Positions 53,613 through 62,800 of a stretch of 64,000 nt of DNA are shown piece after piece. Position 1 is the first letter of the stretch, and every line of letters begins with the position of its first letter. Both the position numbers and the translations under genes were made by a program. Source of the DNA: Pilimelia columellifera (GTDB taxonomy: Bacteria; Actinomycetota; Actinomycetes; Mycobacteriales; Micromonosporaceae); NCBI RefSeq assembly GCF_039532605.1, contig NZ_BAAARY010000002.1, positions 245,493-309,492 on the forward strand, written 5' to 3'. Below the pieces are notes generated by a model that had not been told where the DNA came from, made no database searches, and was given only the letters and a program-made list of their open reading frames with translations.

Positions 53613-53672
53613 TGCTGCCCTGTGCGCCACACATAGTTCTGCCCCAGCCCCGTCGTTGATGCGGAGAATGCC

Positions 53673-53852
53673 GTGAACTTGACGTTGCCGTGGCCGGTGG
53701 TCGTCCTGGCGACCGTGATGTTGGTCGTCATCGGTGTGGCCTCAGGCTGGTGGCTACGCCGCGCGACCCGGTGGTGCCCCCACTGTGGTCACACCCTGGT
53801 CTGCTCCGACTGCCACCGCCGACCCGCCTGCCCGGTCGGGAGCCAGCGATGA
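53673..53852 (+). CDS. 59-residue membrane protein with a zinc ribbon-like Cys motif
   Basis: From a GTG at 53673 (GGAGAA upstream) a short frame encodes one membrane span (WPVVVLATVMLVVIGVASGWWL) and then ATRWCPHCGHTLVCSDCHRR. C-x2-C and C-x2-C pairs make a zinc-ribbon-like knot facing the cytoplasm or exterior. Its stop overlaps the next gene by 4 bp (ATGA). No name recognised. It is the first gene of a small plus-strand operon divergent from the DUF5753 regulator. Confidence 0.75.
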   Translation: MNLTLPWPVVVLATVMLVVIGVASGWWLRRATRWCPHCGHTLVCSDCHRRPACPVGSQR

Positions 53853-54052
53853 TCCGCTACAACTCAGCCCACGAGCCAGAGACCATCACGAGCCTCAACG
53901 GCGCCGTGATTCGGCTCTGCCTCGAAGGCATCTCACCATCTGTCGCCCTGCTCGAGGAGGATCCGGAACTACTTGGCGGCTTCCCTGGTCCAGGGCGGTC
54001 CTGGCGCTCGGTTCTGTCCGATGTTTCTCGCGCGGGCGAGGGCTGTGATTAA
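53849..54052 (+). CDS. 67-residue hypothetical protein
   Basis: This protein begins MIRYNSAHEPETITSLNGAVIRLCLEGISPSVALLEEDPELLGGF. It is acidic and lacks a signal peptide or membrane segment. It is translationally coupled to the upstream zinc-ribbon gene (ATGA overlap) and is followed after 5 bp by the beta-trefoil gene. I do not recognise the family. Loss of the last residues to a shift cannot be ruled out, since the end (VSRAGEGCD) looks unstructured. Confidence 0.55.
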   Translation: MIRYNSAHEPETITSLNGAVIRLCLEGISPSVALLEEDPELLGGFPGPGRSWRSVLSDVSRAGEGCD

Positions 54053-54057
54053 CCCAC

Positions 54058-54612
54058 ATGAAGTACGGCGACCAGATTTGCCTGGAGAACGGCTACAACG
54101 ACTTCAAGGGCGGCTTCCTCGACACCAACGGGCACAGCACCAGCGGTAAGTACAGCGTCACCACCGCCACCACGGCCACCCGCGGCCAAGGCACCGGCAC
54201 CTGGCAGGTCGAGTCTGCCTCCGGCAAGGCCACCGGCACTCCCGTAACCAGCGGTGACCTGGTCCACCTACGCAACCTCTACTCCGGTGACGGCGGCTAC
54301 CTCGACACCAACGGCCACGCCGACAACGACCAGAAGCAGACCGGCGGCCTCTACGACGTCAACACCAACGCCAGCAAGACCCGAGCTCCCGGCACCGGGA
54401 GTTGGCGCGTATTCGCTCAGACGTCCAACCCGGCGGACCGAAGTATCCGCATCGGCGACTGCGTCCTGCTGTTCAACGCCTATGACGGCAACGGTGGCTT
54501 CCTGGAAACCAACGGCCACGCCAGCGCCAGCGGCGCTGTGTACGAGGTATGCACCAACGCCTACTTCAATCGCAGCTCCGACGTGGCCTACTGGAAGATC
54601 CACAAGGCATGA
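54058..54612 (+). CDS. Beta-trefoil-like protein with three GGF/YL-T-NGH repeats
   Basis: This 184-residue protein has three internal repeats of about 60 residues. Each carries a conserved turn: GGFLDTNGH, GGYLDTNGH and GGFLETNGH, each followed by a valine- or tyrosine-containing strand and a W (TGTWQVE, TGSWRVF, VAYWKI). This fits a three-fold beta-trefoil, the fold of fascin, actin-crosslinking and MIR/ricin-like proteins. There is no signal peptide. Its ATG follows the previous stop by 5 bp (GATTAACCCAC leaves little room for a ribosome binding site), so coupling is likely. Ligand unknown; carbohydrate or protein binding is a reasonable guess. Confidence 0.75.
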   Translation: MKYGDQICLENGYNDFKGGFLDTNGHSTSGKYSVTTATTATRGQGTGTWQVESASGKATGTPVTSGDLVHLRNLYSGDGGYLDTNGHADNDQKQTGGLYDVNTNASKTRAPGTGSWRVFAQTSNPADRSIRIGDCVLLFNAYDGNGGFLETNGHASASGAVYEVCTNAYFNRSSDVAYWKIHKA

Positions 54613-54617
54613 GCACT

Positions 54618-54656
54618 TGCCTGCTGGTCTCGCCCTAGACGGCGGACCAGCAGGCA
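54618..54656. terminator. Strong hairpin between convergent genes
   Basis: TGCCTGCTGGTC (54618-54629) pairs perfectly with GACCAGCAGGCA (54645-54656). An inner CGCC/GGCG extends the stem. It lies between the plus-strand beta-trefoil gene (ends 54612) and the minus-strand membrane gene (ends 54694). Confidence 0.85.
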
Positions 54657-54693
54657 TCTGCCGCACCGACGCCGCACCCTGAGGCGGGTCGGC

Positions 54694-55551
54694 TCAGGGC
54701 CAAATCCCGATGGCAGCCGGGTCCCGGGACGGCCGCAGCGCCTTGACGGCGGCCGACGGGTCGTCGGCGAAGAACCGCAGCACGCGGACATGCTCACGCC
54801 GCCCCAGCGGGCGTACCGCGACAACGGTCTCGCCGAGCTCGACGATCAGGTTGGTCTGGCTGTTCGCGGCCAAGACCAAGCAATCACCGTCCGCCTTGAT
54901 CATGCCGATCTCGTTGTAGGTGCGCCGGTGCTGCACCTCGGCGACGAGGCGACGAGGGATACGCAGGTCGAAGAACGCGCCGTAGCGGATGCGCAGCTCG
55001 TCAGCGGTGACGACGTGCGGGCGGGTGATACAGCTGGCGATGATGGCCAGCGCGATCAAGATGCCATACGCGTCGAGCGCGAGCACCACGGCGCGCAGCC
55101 AAGCCGGGGCGTCCAGCGAGCGCAGCAGGATCTCCACGCAGACGAGCTCGATCACGCAGGTGAACAGGAACCCGAACATGAGCCCCGTCTGCTCGCGGTG
55201 ATACGACAGTGTCACCGCGCCCGGCGGCGCCCCGTGTCGGCGACGACCGACCCAGAGCACCAGGCTGACCATGCCCTTGGCTTCGAAACCCATGATCCGC
55301 CGCACCTTCTCGGGCACGAGCTGCTCGTATGCGCCGCGCAGGGCCGTTCTGCGCCTGGCGCCGTCATGGCGCAGGGCGCGGTAACTCCGCCATAACACCA
55401 ACGCCTCCAATAGCAGCGCTGTCAGCACAACCAGCTCGGCGGCGATGACGATCGGGCGTGGCAGCGCGGCGTCTGACACCAGCAGGACAGCGAGCATCAC
55501 TTCCGTCGGCAGGATCGCGAACAGCGTCACTCGGGCGATCTTCAGGAACAT
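54694..55551 (-). CDS. Membrane protein of unknown function, MerR operon
   Basis: This protein of about 285 residues has an N-terminal pair of membrane spans (MFLKIARVTLFAILPTEVMLAVLLVSDAALPRPIVIAAELVVLTALLLEALVLW), two further spans around residues 150-200, and a cytosolic C-terminal tail (TRPHVVTADELRIRYGAFFDLRIPRRLVAEVQHRR) that resembles a small PH-like beta domain. The start at 55551 has GGAG just upstream and overlaps the MerR stop by 10 bp. It is co-transcribed with and likely regulated by the MerR gene. Function unknown; I do not assign a transporter family. Confidence 0.75.
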   Translation of the reverse strand: MFLKIARVTLFAILPTEVMLAVLLVSDAALPRPIVIAAELVVLTALLLEALVLWRSYRALRHDGARRRTALRGAYEQLVPEKVRRIMGFEAKGMVSLVLWVGRRRHGAPPGAVTLSYHREQTGLMFGFLFTCVIELVCVEILLRSLDAPAWLRAVVLALDAYGILIALAIIASCITRPHVVTADELRIRYGAFFDLRIPRRLVAEVQHRRTYNEIGMIKADGDCLVLAANSQTNLIVELGETVVAVRPLGRREHVRVLRFFADDPSAAVKALRPSRDPAAIGIWP

Positions 55552-56300
55552 GCGCGCTCCTTGAGGGTCGTCACCATCAGGCACAGCACCTTGACCTGGG
55601 CCGGGGCGAGTTCGGAGGTCATCAAGCCCAGCCAGTGGCTGGTCTCCGACTGTTCGAGGCTGGCCACCATCGCCGCAGCCATCTCGGTGGGCAGATGGGC
55701 CGCGAACTCGGCGGCGAGCGCGGCGACCCGCGGATCGGACGGATCCGCACCGGCGATCGCGTCCATCCGCGCGGTGAGGGCATGGCCACGGCCCCGCACG
55801 TCCGATGCGGTGAGCGGCTGGATCATCGCCATGATCTGTTCCCGGGCAGCCGTGTCGGCGCCGGTGTCGATCAGCGACAACATGTCACGATCGAGCGCGG
55901 CGAACGCGGAGCCGGCCGGGTGGATGTCGTGCAGCAGGTCCCCCAGGTCGGGGGCGACCGTAGTGTCGAGGTTGAGGTCGGCCTCGGCCAGCAGAACGGC
56001 CAGCCGGGCCCGGCGGGCGGCGATGGCGTCCTGTTGATGGGCCAGGTCGGCATCCAGATCGGTGAGCACCTCGCGCAGGTCACGGTCCTGGTCGTCGGCG
56101 AGCACGTCGCGGATCTCATCGAGGGACAGGCCGAGCTCGGCGAGGCGGCGGACCCGGGTAAGCAGGACCGCGTCGCGCAGCCGGTAGTCGCGGTAGCCGC
56201 CGGGGGTCCGCTCCGGTTCGGGCAGCAGCCCGAGGTGGTGGTAATGGCGCACGGTACGGGTGGTCACTCCGACCAGCGCGGCTAGCTCGCCGATACGCAT
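55542..56300 (-). CDS. MerR-family transcription regulator
   Basis: The 252-residue protein has an N-terminal MerR winged helix (MRIGELAALVGVTTRTVRHYHHLGLLPEPERTPGGYRDYRLRDAVLLTRVRRLAELGLSLDEIRDVL), a dimer helix, and a C-terminal helical domain of about 130 residues that could bind a ligand (TipA-like region, for example MLSLIDTGADTAAREQIMAMIQPL). It is the first gene of an operon with a membrane protein, and its promoter has the atypical 19-bp spacer that MerR proteins use. Transcription probably starts at or near the ATG. The ligand is unknown. Confidence 0.92.
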   Translation of the reverse strand: MRIGELAALVGVTTRTVRHYHHLGLLPEPERTPGGYRDYRLRDAVLLTRVRRLAELGLSLDEIRDVLADDQDRDLREVLTDLDADLAHQQDAIAARRARLAVLLAEADLNLDTTVAPDLGDLLHDIHPAGSAFAALDRDMLSLIDTGADTAAREQIMAMIQPLTASDVRGRGHALTARMDAIAGADPSDPRVAALAAEFAAHLPTEMAAAMVASLEQSETSHWLGLMTSELAPAQVKVLCLMVTTLKERACS

Positions 56301-56306
56301 GGCTCC

Positions 56307-56337
56307 ATTAGAGACGTTGACGTTACGTCAAGGTCAA
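56307..56337 (-). promoter_or_regulatory. MerR-type promoter with 19-bp spacer and palindromic operator
   Basis: On the minus strand TTGACC (56337-56332) and TCTAAT (56312-56307) are separated by exactly 19 bp, the spacing that MerR family activators straighten. The spacer holds a 15-bp palindrome TTGACGT-A-ACGTCAA (plus 56317-56331), extended to 23 bp (56313-56335) with one mismatch per arm. The -10 ends 6 nt before the ATG at 56300, giving a nearly leaderless transcript. Confidence 0.8.
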
Positions 56338-56650
56338 GCCGCCAGGCGCTCCAGAGGGCGTCCGGTCAGAGGCCCGTGGTCCAGTGCTCTCCGGCGCAGG
56401 TTCCTGCCACGGGGCCTCCTAGCGCAGCCCGTGTCCGCGCTGTGCCTTCGTCCTTGGAAATGGTTCCCACCCGGCTCCTTGAGTCTGGATGAGGCGTAGG
56501 GTGGATTTGTAGGACTCGGCTTGTGTCGGGTGCCAGTAACTGGATTTCTTGTTCGCCTTAGCCATGTGCGACGGCAACCGCAACCGGGGTCTTGCGCTCT
56601 GGATGGCGTTGCCACCCAGAAAACTTTCTTTCAGGTTATCGGTGGTTGAA
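56338..56650. other. Space between the MerR promoter and the hybrid kinase
   Basis: No recognisable gene; one open frame runs from 56549 into the kinase but its first 34 codons have no protein-like character. It should carry the kinase promoter. Nothing more could be assigned. Confidence 0.4.
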
Positions 56651-58513
56651 ATGACGCGTGGAGCAGGACCTACGCAGGTCCTCGACGAACGGGCGAACGC
56701 TGCGTCGATCGTCGCGTCGTCGCATGACGCGATCATGTCAATGACACGTTCCGGTGCGATCACCAGTTGCAATCCGGCCGCCACGCAGATGTATGGATGG
56801 TCCGCCTGTGACATCATCGGCCACGTTGCGGAAGAGTTCATCCCCCAGCGGTGCCGCAGCGGGGATCTCGCGGCCCTGCGCCGCATTGTGGCCGGGGAGG
56901 AAGTGCAGCAGTACCGCACGGAACGAATCAGTCATGACGGGACGGTCATGAAGGTGTCGGTGTCCATGTCACCGATTCTCGACTCGGCCGGTGAGATCGT
57001 TGGCGTCGCGACGACCTCGCGTCGGATTACCGACCTGCAGCAGGCCCACGATCGCTTCGAGCTACGCGTTGATCAACACCGGACGGACGTCGTCGACGCG
57101 GCGGGGCGTCTGGAGGAACGCGCTGATCAGCAACGGGCGGACCTGCAGGACGCTTCCGACCGCTTCGAAGCCCAAGTCGACGTCGAACGCCAGGTGGCCA
57201 GTGATGCGGCGGAACGCTCCGAGGCCCTGGTGGATTTGCAGCGTCAAGAGGCCGCTGACGCCTCCGACCGCTTCGAAGCCCAAGTCGATCTGGAGCGCGT
57301 CGAGGTCCGCGAAGCGCAGAACCGCTCCGACATCGAGTTGGATGCCGGGCGCGCCCAAGCCGAGAGCGACAAAGAGTACCTGCAAGCCCAACTGCATCAG
57401 AGCCAACGCCTCGAGGTTCTCGGCCAGTTGGCCGGCGGAGTCGCGCACGACTTCAACAACCTGCTCGCCGTCATCCTCAACTACGCCGCGTTCGTCAGCG
57501 AGGAACTCGCCGCCGGCCATGACGGAGACCTCACCGCCGCCACCGGCGATGTCGGGCAGATACAGCGGGCTGCTGAGCGGGCGACCGCTCTGACTCACCA
57601 GCTGTTGGCTTTCGCCCGCCGCGAGGTCGTCCAGCCGGTGGTGGTGGACCTCAACGAGGTGGTCGCTGAGGTGACGCAGCTCCTCGACCGCACCATCGGC
57701 GAGGACATCGTGCTGAGCACCAACCTCACCGGCGGCCTGTGGCCGGTGCTGGCCGACGTGGGACAACTCGAACAGGTCCTGGTCAACCTCGCCGTCAACG
57801 CCCGGGATGCGATGGGCGACGGTGGGACCCTGACCATCGACACCGCGAACGTTACGGTCGGCGCCGGGCGTCAGGTGCGACTACGCGTCGCTGACACGGG
57901 CGCCGGCATGGCCCCGGACGTCATCGAGCACGTGTTCGAGCCGTTCTACACCACCAAGGCCGACGGCGCCGGCACCGGCCTGGGACTGGCCACGGTGTAC
58001 GGCATCGTCCTGCAGGCCGAAGCCACCATCGACATCCACTCGCTGCTCGGGGTCGGCACCACCTTCACGATCCTGCTCCCCGTCACCGACGAGGTCGCCA
58101 CACCGGTCGAGGAAGAGCCCACCTACGAACGGACTACCACCGGCGAGACGGTCCTGATCGTCGAGGACGAAGAAGCCCTCCGGCAGGTGACCGAGCGGAT
58201 CTTCACCCGCAGCGGCTATCGTGTGATCACCGCCACGGACGGCGCCGACGCTCTGGCGCTGGCCAACCGCCACGAGGGCGACATTCACCTGCTGGTCACC
58301 GACGTGGTGATGCCGAACATGCTCGGCAAGGAGGTCGCCGAGAGGATCCGCCTACTCAGGCCGGACATCCAGGTGCTGTACATGTCGGGCTACGCCCAGC
58401 CAGTCCTGGCCGCGCAGGGCCGACTGGACCGCGACGTCAATCTCATCGAGAAACCTTTTACCGCGGCAGCCCTGACCGCCAAGGCCGGACAGATCCTTCA
58501 ACGGCCACGCTGA
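56651..58513 (+). CDS. Hybrid sensor histidine kinase (PAS, coiled-coil repeats, HisKA, REC)
   Basis: This protein of about 620 residues has a PAS domain (AASIVASSHDAIMSMTRSGAITSCNPAATQMYGWSACDIIGH), then a coiled coil of about five repeats of 22-24 residues built on DRFEAQVD-x-x-R, then HisKA with His in GGVAHDFNNLLAVILNY, HATPase motifs (LVNLAVNARDAMGDGG, DTGAGMAPDVIEHVFEPFYTTK, GTGLGLATVYGIV), and a C-terminal REC domain (VLIVEDEEALRQVTERIF, LVTDVVMPNMLG, and K in LIEKPFT). It lacks membrane spans, so it is soluble. The ATG at 56651 (GGTGG upstream) was preferred; several upstream in-frame starts exist. There is no adjacent response regulator, so it may signal through its own REC to a phosphotransfer partner. 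Confidence 0.9.
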   Translation: MTRGAGPTQVLDERANAASIVASSHDAIMSMTRSGAITSCNPAATQMYGWSACDIIGHVAEEFIPQRCRSGDLAALRRIVAGEEVQQYRTERISHDGTVMKVSVSMSPILDSAGEIVGVATTSRRITDLQQAHDRFELRVDQHRTDVVDAAGRLEERADQQRADLQDASDRFEAQVDVERQVASDAAERSEALVDLQRQEAADASDRFEAQVDLERVEVREAQNRSDIELDAGRAQAESDKEYLQAQLHQSQRLEVLGQLAGGVAHDFNNLLAVILNYAAFVSEELAAGHDGDLTAATGDVGQIQRAAERATALTHQLLAFARREVVQPVVVDLNEVVAEVTQLLDRTIGEDIVLSTNLTGGLWPVLADVGQLEQVLVNLAVNARDAMGDGGTLTIDTANVTVGAGRQVRLRVADTGAGMAPDVIEHVFEPFYTTKADGAGTGLGLATVYGIVLQAEATIDIHSLLGVGTTFTILLPVTDEVATPVEEEPTYERTTTGETVLIVEDEEALRQVTERIFTRSGYRVITATDGADALALANRHEGDIHLLVTDVVMPNMLGKEVAERIRLLRPDIQVLYMSGYAQPVLAAQGRLDRDVNLIEKPFTAAALTAKAGQILQRPR

Positions 58514-58547
58514 GCTCTACGAGTTCCATCCGGCCGGCCCATGACGG

Positions 58548-58934
58548 TCAGTTCGGCGGCGCCGACGCCTTAGCGGCTCTGGTCGGCGCGCGGCCGGGCA
58601 GGGTCGGGGCGCCTGGGCGGCCGGCGAGGCGGGCGCGCAGTTCGGCGATGGTCATCTCCGCGGCGGCCAGCCGCCGTTCGAGGTCCACGATCCGGCAGGC
58701 GGCGACCAGCCCAAGTCCTTGGTCCACGACCTCGCGGGCCCGACCGGCCAGGTGCAGCTCGTTCTGGCTGTACCTGCGGTGGCCGCCGGTGGAGCGCCCG
58801 GGAGTAAGCAGCCCGTGCTCGCCCAGGCCGCGTAGGAAGGCGGGGGTGACGCCGAGCATGGAGGCTGCGGCGCTCATCGAGTAGGCCGGGAAGTCGTTGT
58901 CGTGCAAGGGGCGTGCGCCGAAGGCGAGTGCCAC
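58548..58934 (-). CDS. MerR-like regulator, HspR type
   Basis: The 128-residue protein has a MerR-like winged helix (AYSMSAAASMLGVTPAFLRGLGEHGLLTPGRSTGGHRRYSQNELHLAGRAREVVDQGLGLVAACRIVDLE), a short coiled coil (LAAAEMTIAELRARLAG) and a disordered Pro/Ala tail. HspR family repressors control small heat-shock proteins in actinomycetes. It is the second gene after hsp20 (62-bp gap), on the same strand, and probably autoregulates the operon through CTTGAG-type sites upstream of hsp20. Confidence 0.85.
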   Translation of the reverse strand: MALAFGARPLHDNDFPAYSMSAAASMLGVTPAFLRGLGEHGLLTPGRSTGGHRRYSQNELHLAGRAREVVDQGLGLVAACRIVDLERRLAAAEMTIAELRARLAGRPGAPTLPGRAPTRAAKASAPPN

Positions 58935-58996
58935 GGTTCACCTCCTCGAAAAATGTGTGCCCTGGACGAAACCGTCCAGGGCACACCGGTCGGTGA

Positions 58997-59488
58997 TCAG
59001 TGGGACGAGCCGACGAGCTTCTTGACGGTGTCCTTCATGCCGGGCCGCTCCTGCGACTCGCCAGCGATCACCCGGTGACCCTCCGCGTCGCCGCGACCGA
59101 CACTGATCCGACGCGGCTTGGCCTGCTCGGCGACCGGGATCGCGATGGTCAGCACGCCGTCATGGTAGGTCGCGTCGATGTTGTCCAGGTCCAGTCCGTC
59201 GCCGAGCACCAACTGCCGGGTGAAGGTGCCCGTGGGCCGCTCGGCGACCAGATAGCGGGTGCCTTCAGGGGCGTTGGAACGCCGATCGGCGCTGATGGTC
59301 AGCGTGTTGTTCTCAGCGGTCAGCTCAAGCGAGTCGGCATTGATGCCGGGGCAGTCGAGACAGACCAGGTACCGCTCGCCGTCGCGGTACACGTCCATCG
59401 GCATCGGCCGGGCGGTCCGCTGGGAACCCCACAGGTCGCCGGTCATGCGATCGAACTCCCGGAAGGGGTCGAAACGCAGCATGGTCAT
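58997..59488 (-). CDS. Small heat-shock protein, Hsp20/alpha-crystallin family
   Basis: This 163-residue chaperone has the alpha-crystallin core (PMDVYRDGERYLVCLDCPGINADSLELTAENNTLTISADRR, RQLVLGDGLDLDNIDATYHDGVLTIAIPVAE). It binds unfolded protein under heat or oxidative stress. The ATG at 59488 lies after GGAGGTG. It is the first gene of an operon with an HspR-like repressor. Confidence 0.93.
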   Translation of the reverse strand: MTMLRFDPFREFDRMTGDLWGSQRTARPMPMDVYRDGERYLVCLDCPGINADSLELTAENNTLTISADRRSNAPEGTRYLVAERPTGTFTRQLVLGDGLDLDNIDATYHDGVLTIAIPVAEQAKPRRISVGRGDAEGHRVIAGESQERPGMKDTVKKLVGSSH

Positions 59489-59552
59489 CACAGCACCTCC
59501 ATCGCCGGTTTCCGATGGCCGGGCGGCAACCCACCGCCGGCCCCACTTCCCA

Positions 59553-59596
59553 TTTATAGCTCCCGGGCTGAAGGTAATGCAACCGACTTGAGCAAG
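59553..59596 (-). promoter_or_regulatory. hsp20 promoter and putative HspR-type site
   Basis: On the minus strand TTGCAT (plus 59577-59582) and TATAAA (59553-59558) form a -35/-10 pair with 18-bp spacing. CTTGAGCAAG, a 10-bp near-perfect CTTG/CAAG palindrome, overlaps just upstream at 59587-59596. HspR sites (HAIR) are built on CTTGAG half-sites, so this is a candidate, not a full HAIR consensus. Confidence 0.6.
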
Positions 59597-59824
59597 AAAA
59601 TCTCCACTGAGTAACACAGAATCAAGGGGCGAACCACGGGGCGCCACCTTCGCCGGCGGGCAGGACCAGCTCCCGCTGCGGCCTGAGCCAGGCGTCCGAG
59701 TTCGTGCGCGAAGCCACCACGCCCGTAACCGGGAAGGCAGGGCCGGGGTTGACGCCCATGGGCGCCCGCGCGCCAGGCCGGTCGTGGTGGCTATCGTTCG
59801 CGGCGAACCAACTGGGGGTGATCT

Positions 59825-62800
59825 GTGGCAAGGATAGCCGTTTCCGTCGCTGAGGCCGCGGTCAGCGAACACGTCAGCACCTCGGCCGTCCTGGCAGCCC
59901 GCGAGGTCGCCGACGAGGTCGAGATGATCCTGTGGAACCCTGCCAGCGGCGTGGCGATCGGCCAGCGCCTGGGCAGCGGCGCCGGCATCTTCGCCACCAT
60001 CCACACCGACAGCGACGGCGCCGTCGCCGACGTCACCGGCCGGTGCGAGTGCCGTGCCACCGACTGCCTGCACGCCGTCGCCCTCGCGGTGCGGGCGGCG
60101 GAGTCGTTGTCGCCCAGGCTCCCGGCCCCCCGCCGCACGGCCCCGGACGCCGCTTCGTGGGAAGCCACCCTCGCCACCTGGTCAGGCGCCAGCGTCGACG
60201 AACCCGACCCCGACGAGGGTCCCACGATCGCCCTTCAGGTCGCGTTGGAGGAACAGCGGCGGACCTGGCCCCGCCAGCGCGGATCCGGCGGCCGCTCGCA
60301 GGGCTGGCAGGTGCGCCTGCAGCCGGTGGTGCCGGGCAGGACCGGCTGGATCCGCGGAGGCGTCGACTGGACAGCCGTCTCCTATGGCGCCGGAAACTAC
60401 CGCCGCGGCGCCCGGGCCCTCCGACACTGGGCCATCATGGAGGAGATCGCCGACTACACCGCGGACCAGCAGGACTACTACAGCTCCTCCTCGGGGCGGA
60501 TGCTGGGCCTCTGCGGGCGCCGGATCTGGCAGATGCTCGCCGAGGCGCGCGACTGTGGAGTGCCGTTCGTCCAGCCGGGCAAGAGTTCCGGGCCGGTGAC
60601 CCTCGGCGGTCCAGCCCGGGTCGAGATCCGGGCCAGACGGGTCCGTCGGGATCTCCAACTCACCCCAACAGTGATCGTCGACGGGCAGTCGGTCGCCCCC
60701 GACGCAGCGCTCGCCGTGGGGCAGCCGCCGCACGGTCTGGTGTGGTGGGCGACCTGCGACGAGCCGGCGGCCGGCCCCAAGGGCCGAGCGCTCCGGTTGT
60801 CGCCGCTAGACCAGACCGTGGCCGTCGAGCTGCTCGCCTCAGCCGGCAAACCGGTGCGGATCCCGGCCGCCCAGGAGTCGCGCTTCTTCCAGACCCACTT
60901 CGCGCCGCTCGCGGGCCGGGCCCCCGTCGTGGCCGCCGACGACCAGGTGCGTCTGCCAGACCTGGGCGCCGTCACCCTGACGCTCAGCCTCGCGGCAACG
61001 AGCCGACAGCTGCTGCTGCGCTGGTCGTGGCACACGCCGGTCGGCGACGACGTCCGCCACGACGAGCTGTGGTCGCCGTCGCCGGCCGTCCAGGCCGAGG
61101 CCCGCGCCGAGATCATCGGACGGGTCACGCCGATCGTCGCCGACGTCGCCTCCGAGCTGCTCGACGACGACCGGCTCGCGGCGACCCGCGCCCTCACCGG
61201 CGACCCCATGATCCGGGTGCTGCGCGAACTGACGCCCGCGCTCGACGGCTGCGACGGCGTCGCGATCGACAGCGTCGACGGGCAGCTGCCAGTGGAGGCC
61301 GACGCCGCGCCCGTCATCGCGTTCGACGACGCCGGGACCGGTGGGCAGGACTGGTTCGATCTCGCCGTGAACGTCACCGTCGGCGACGAGTCGGTCAACT
61401 TCGAGGACCTGTTCACCGCGCTGGCCACGGACCGGGAGTTCCTGCTGCTGCCCAACGGCAGCTACGTGCTCCTCGACCAGCCCGAGTTCCGCCAGCTGCG
61501 CGACCTCATCGTCGAGTCGCGGGAGATGACCGACGCCCCGGCCGGCGCCCTGCGCCTGGGCCGACTTTCGCCCGGCGTCTGGCAGGAGCTGGCCGAGCTT
61601 GGTGCCGTCACCGGCCAGGCCGCCGCCTGGCAGGAATCCATCATGGAGCTGGCCGAGGCTGGCGCCGGCGTCGACGCGCCCACCCCGGCGGGGCTGGAGG
61701 CGACGCTCCGCCCCTACCAGGAGCGTGGATTCGGCTGGCTGGCCGCGCTCTACTCGCACCGGCTCGGCGGGATCCTCGCCGACGACATGGGCCTCGGCAA
61801 GACGATGCAGGCCCTGGCCCTGATGCTGCACGTCCGCGCCAAGGACCCGGCCACGCCGCCGTTCCTGGTCGTCGCGCCGGCCAGCGTCGTGTCGAACTGG
61901 GCGATCGAGGCCGCCCGGTTCGCGCCTGGGCTCACGGTCGCGGCGATCGGCCAGACGGCGGCCCGACGCGGCGCCGAGCTGGCCGAGTCGGTGGCCGGCG
62001 CCGACCTGGTGGTCACCTCGTACACGTTGCTGCGGCTGGAGTTCGACGAGTACCAGCAGCTGCCGTGGGCCGGTCTGATCCTGGACGAGGCCCAGTTCGT
62101 GAAGAACCCCGGCACCCAGGCGTACCGCTGCGCCCGGGACCTGCCCGCGCCGGTCAAGCTCGCGATCACCGGAACCCCAATGGAGAACCACCTGCTTGAT
62201 CTGTGGGCGCTGCTGTCGATCACGGCGCCCGGGCTGTTCCCCCGGGCGGACCGGTTCACCGAGCACTACCGCAACCCGATCGAGAAGCAGCAGGACTCCG
62301 CCCGGCTCGACCAGCTGCGGCGACGGATCAGGCCGTTCATGCTGCGCCGCCGCAAGGACGACGTCGCCACCGACCTGCCGGCCAAGCAAGAACAGGTGCT
62401 GGAGCTGGAGCTGCACCCACGGCACCAGAAGATCTACCAGAAGTATCTGCAACGGGAGCGGCAGAAGGTGCTCGGCCTGCTCGGCGACCTGGAACAGAAC
62501 CGGTTCGAGATCTTCCGGTCGCTGACCATGCTACGCCAGGCCAGCCTGGACGTGTCGCTGGTGGACGGCAAGCACGCCACGGTGCCATCCACCAAACTGG
62601 ACGAGCTGGTCGAACGCGTCTGCGGGCTGGCGGAGGAGGGCCACCGGACGTTGGTGTTCAGCCAGTTCACCAGGTTCCTGGACGCCGCCCGGTCACGGCT
62701 CACGACGGCCGGCCTCGACGTCTGCTATCTGGACGGCAAGACCCGCGACCGCGCGTCGGTGATCCAACGCTTCAAGGACGGCGGCGCGCCCGCCTTCCTC

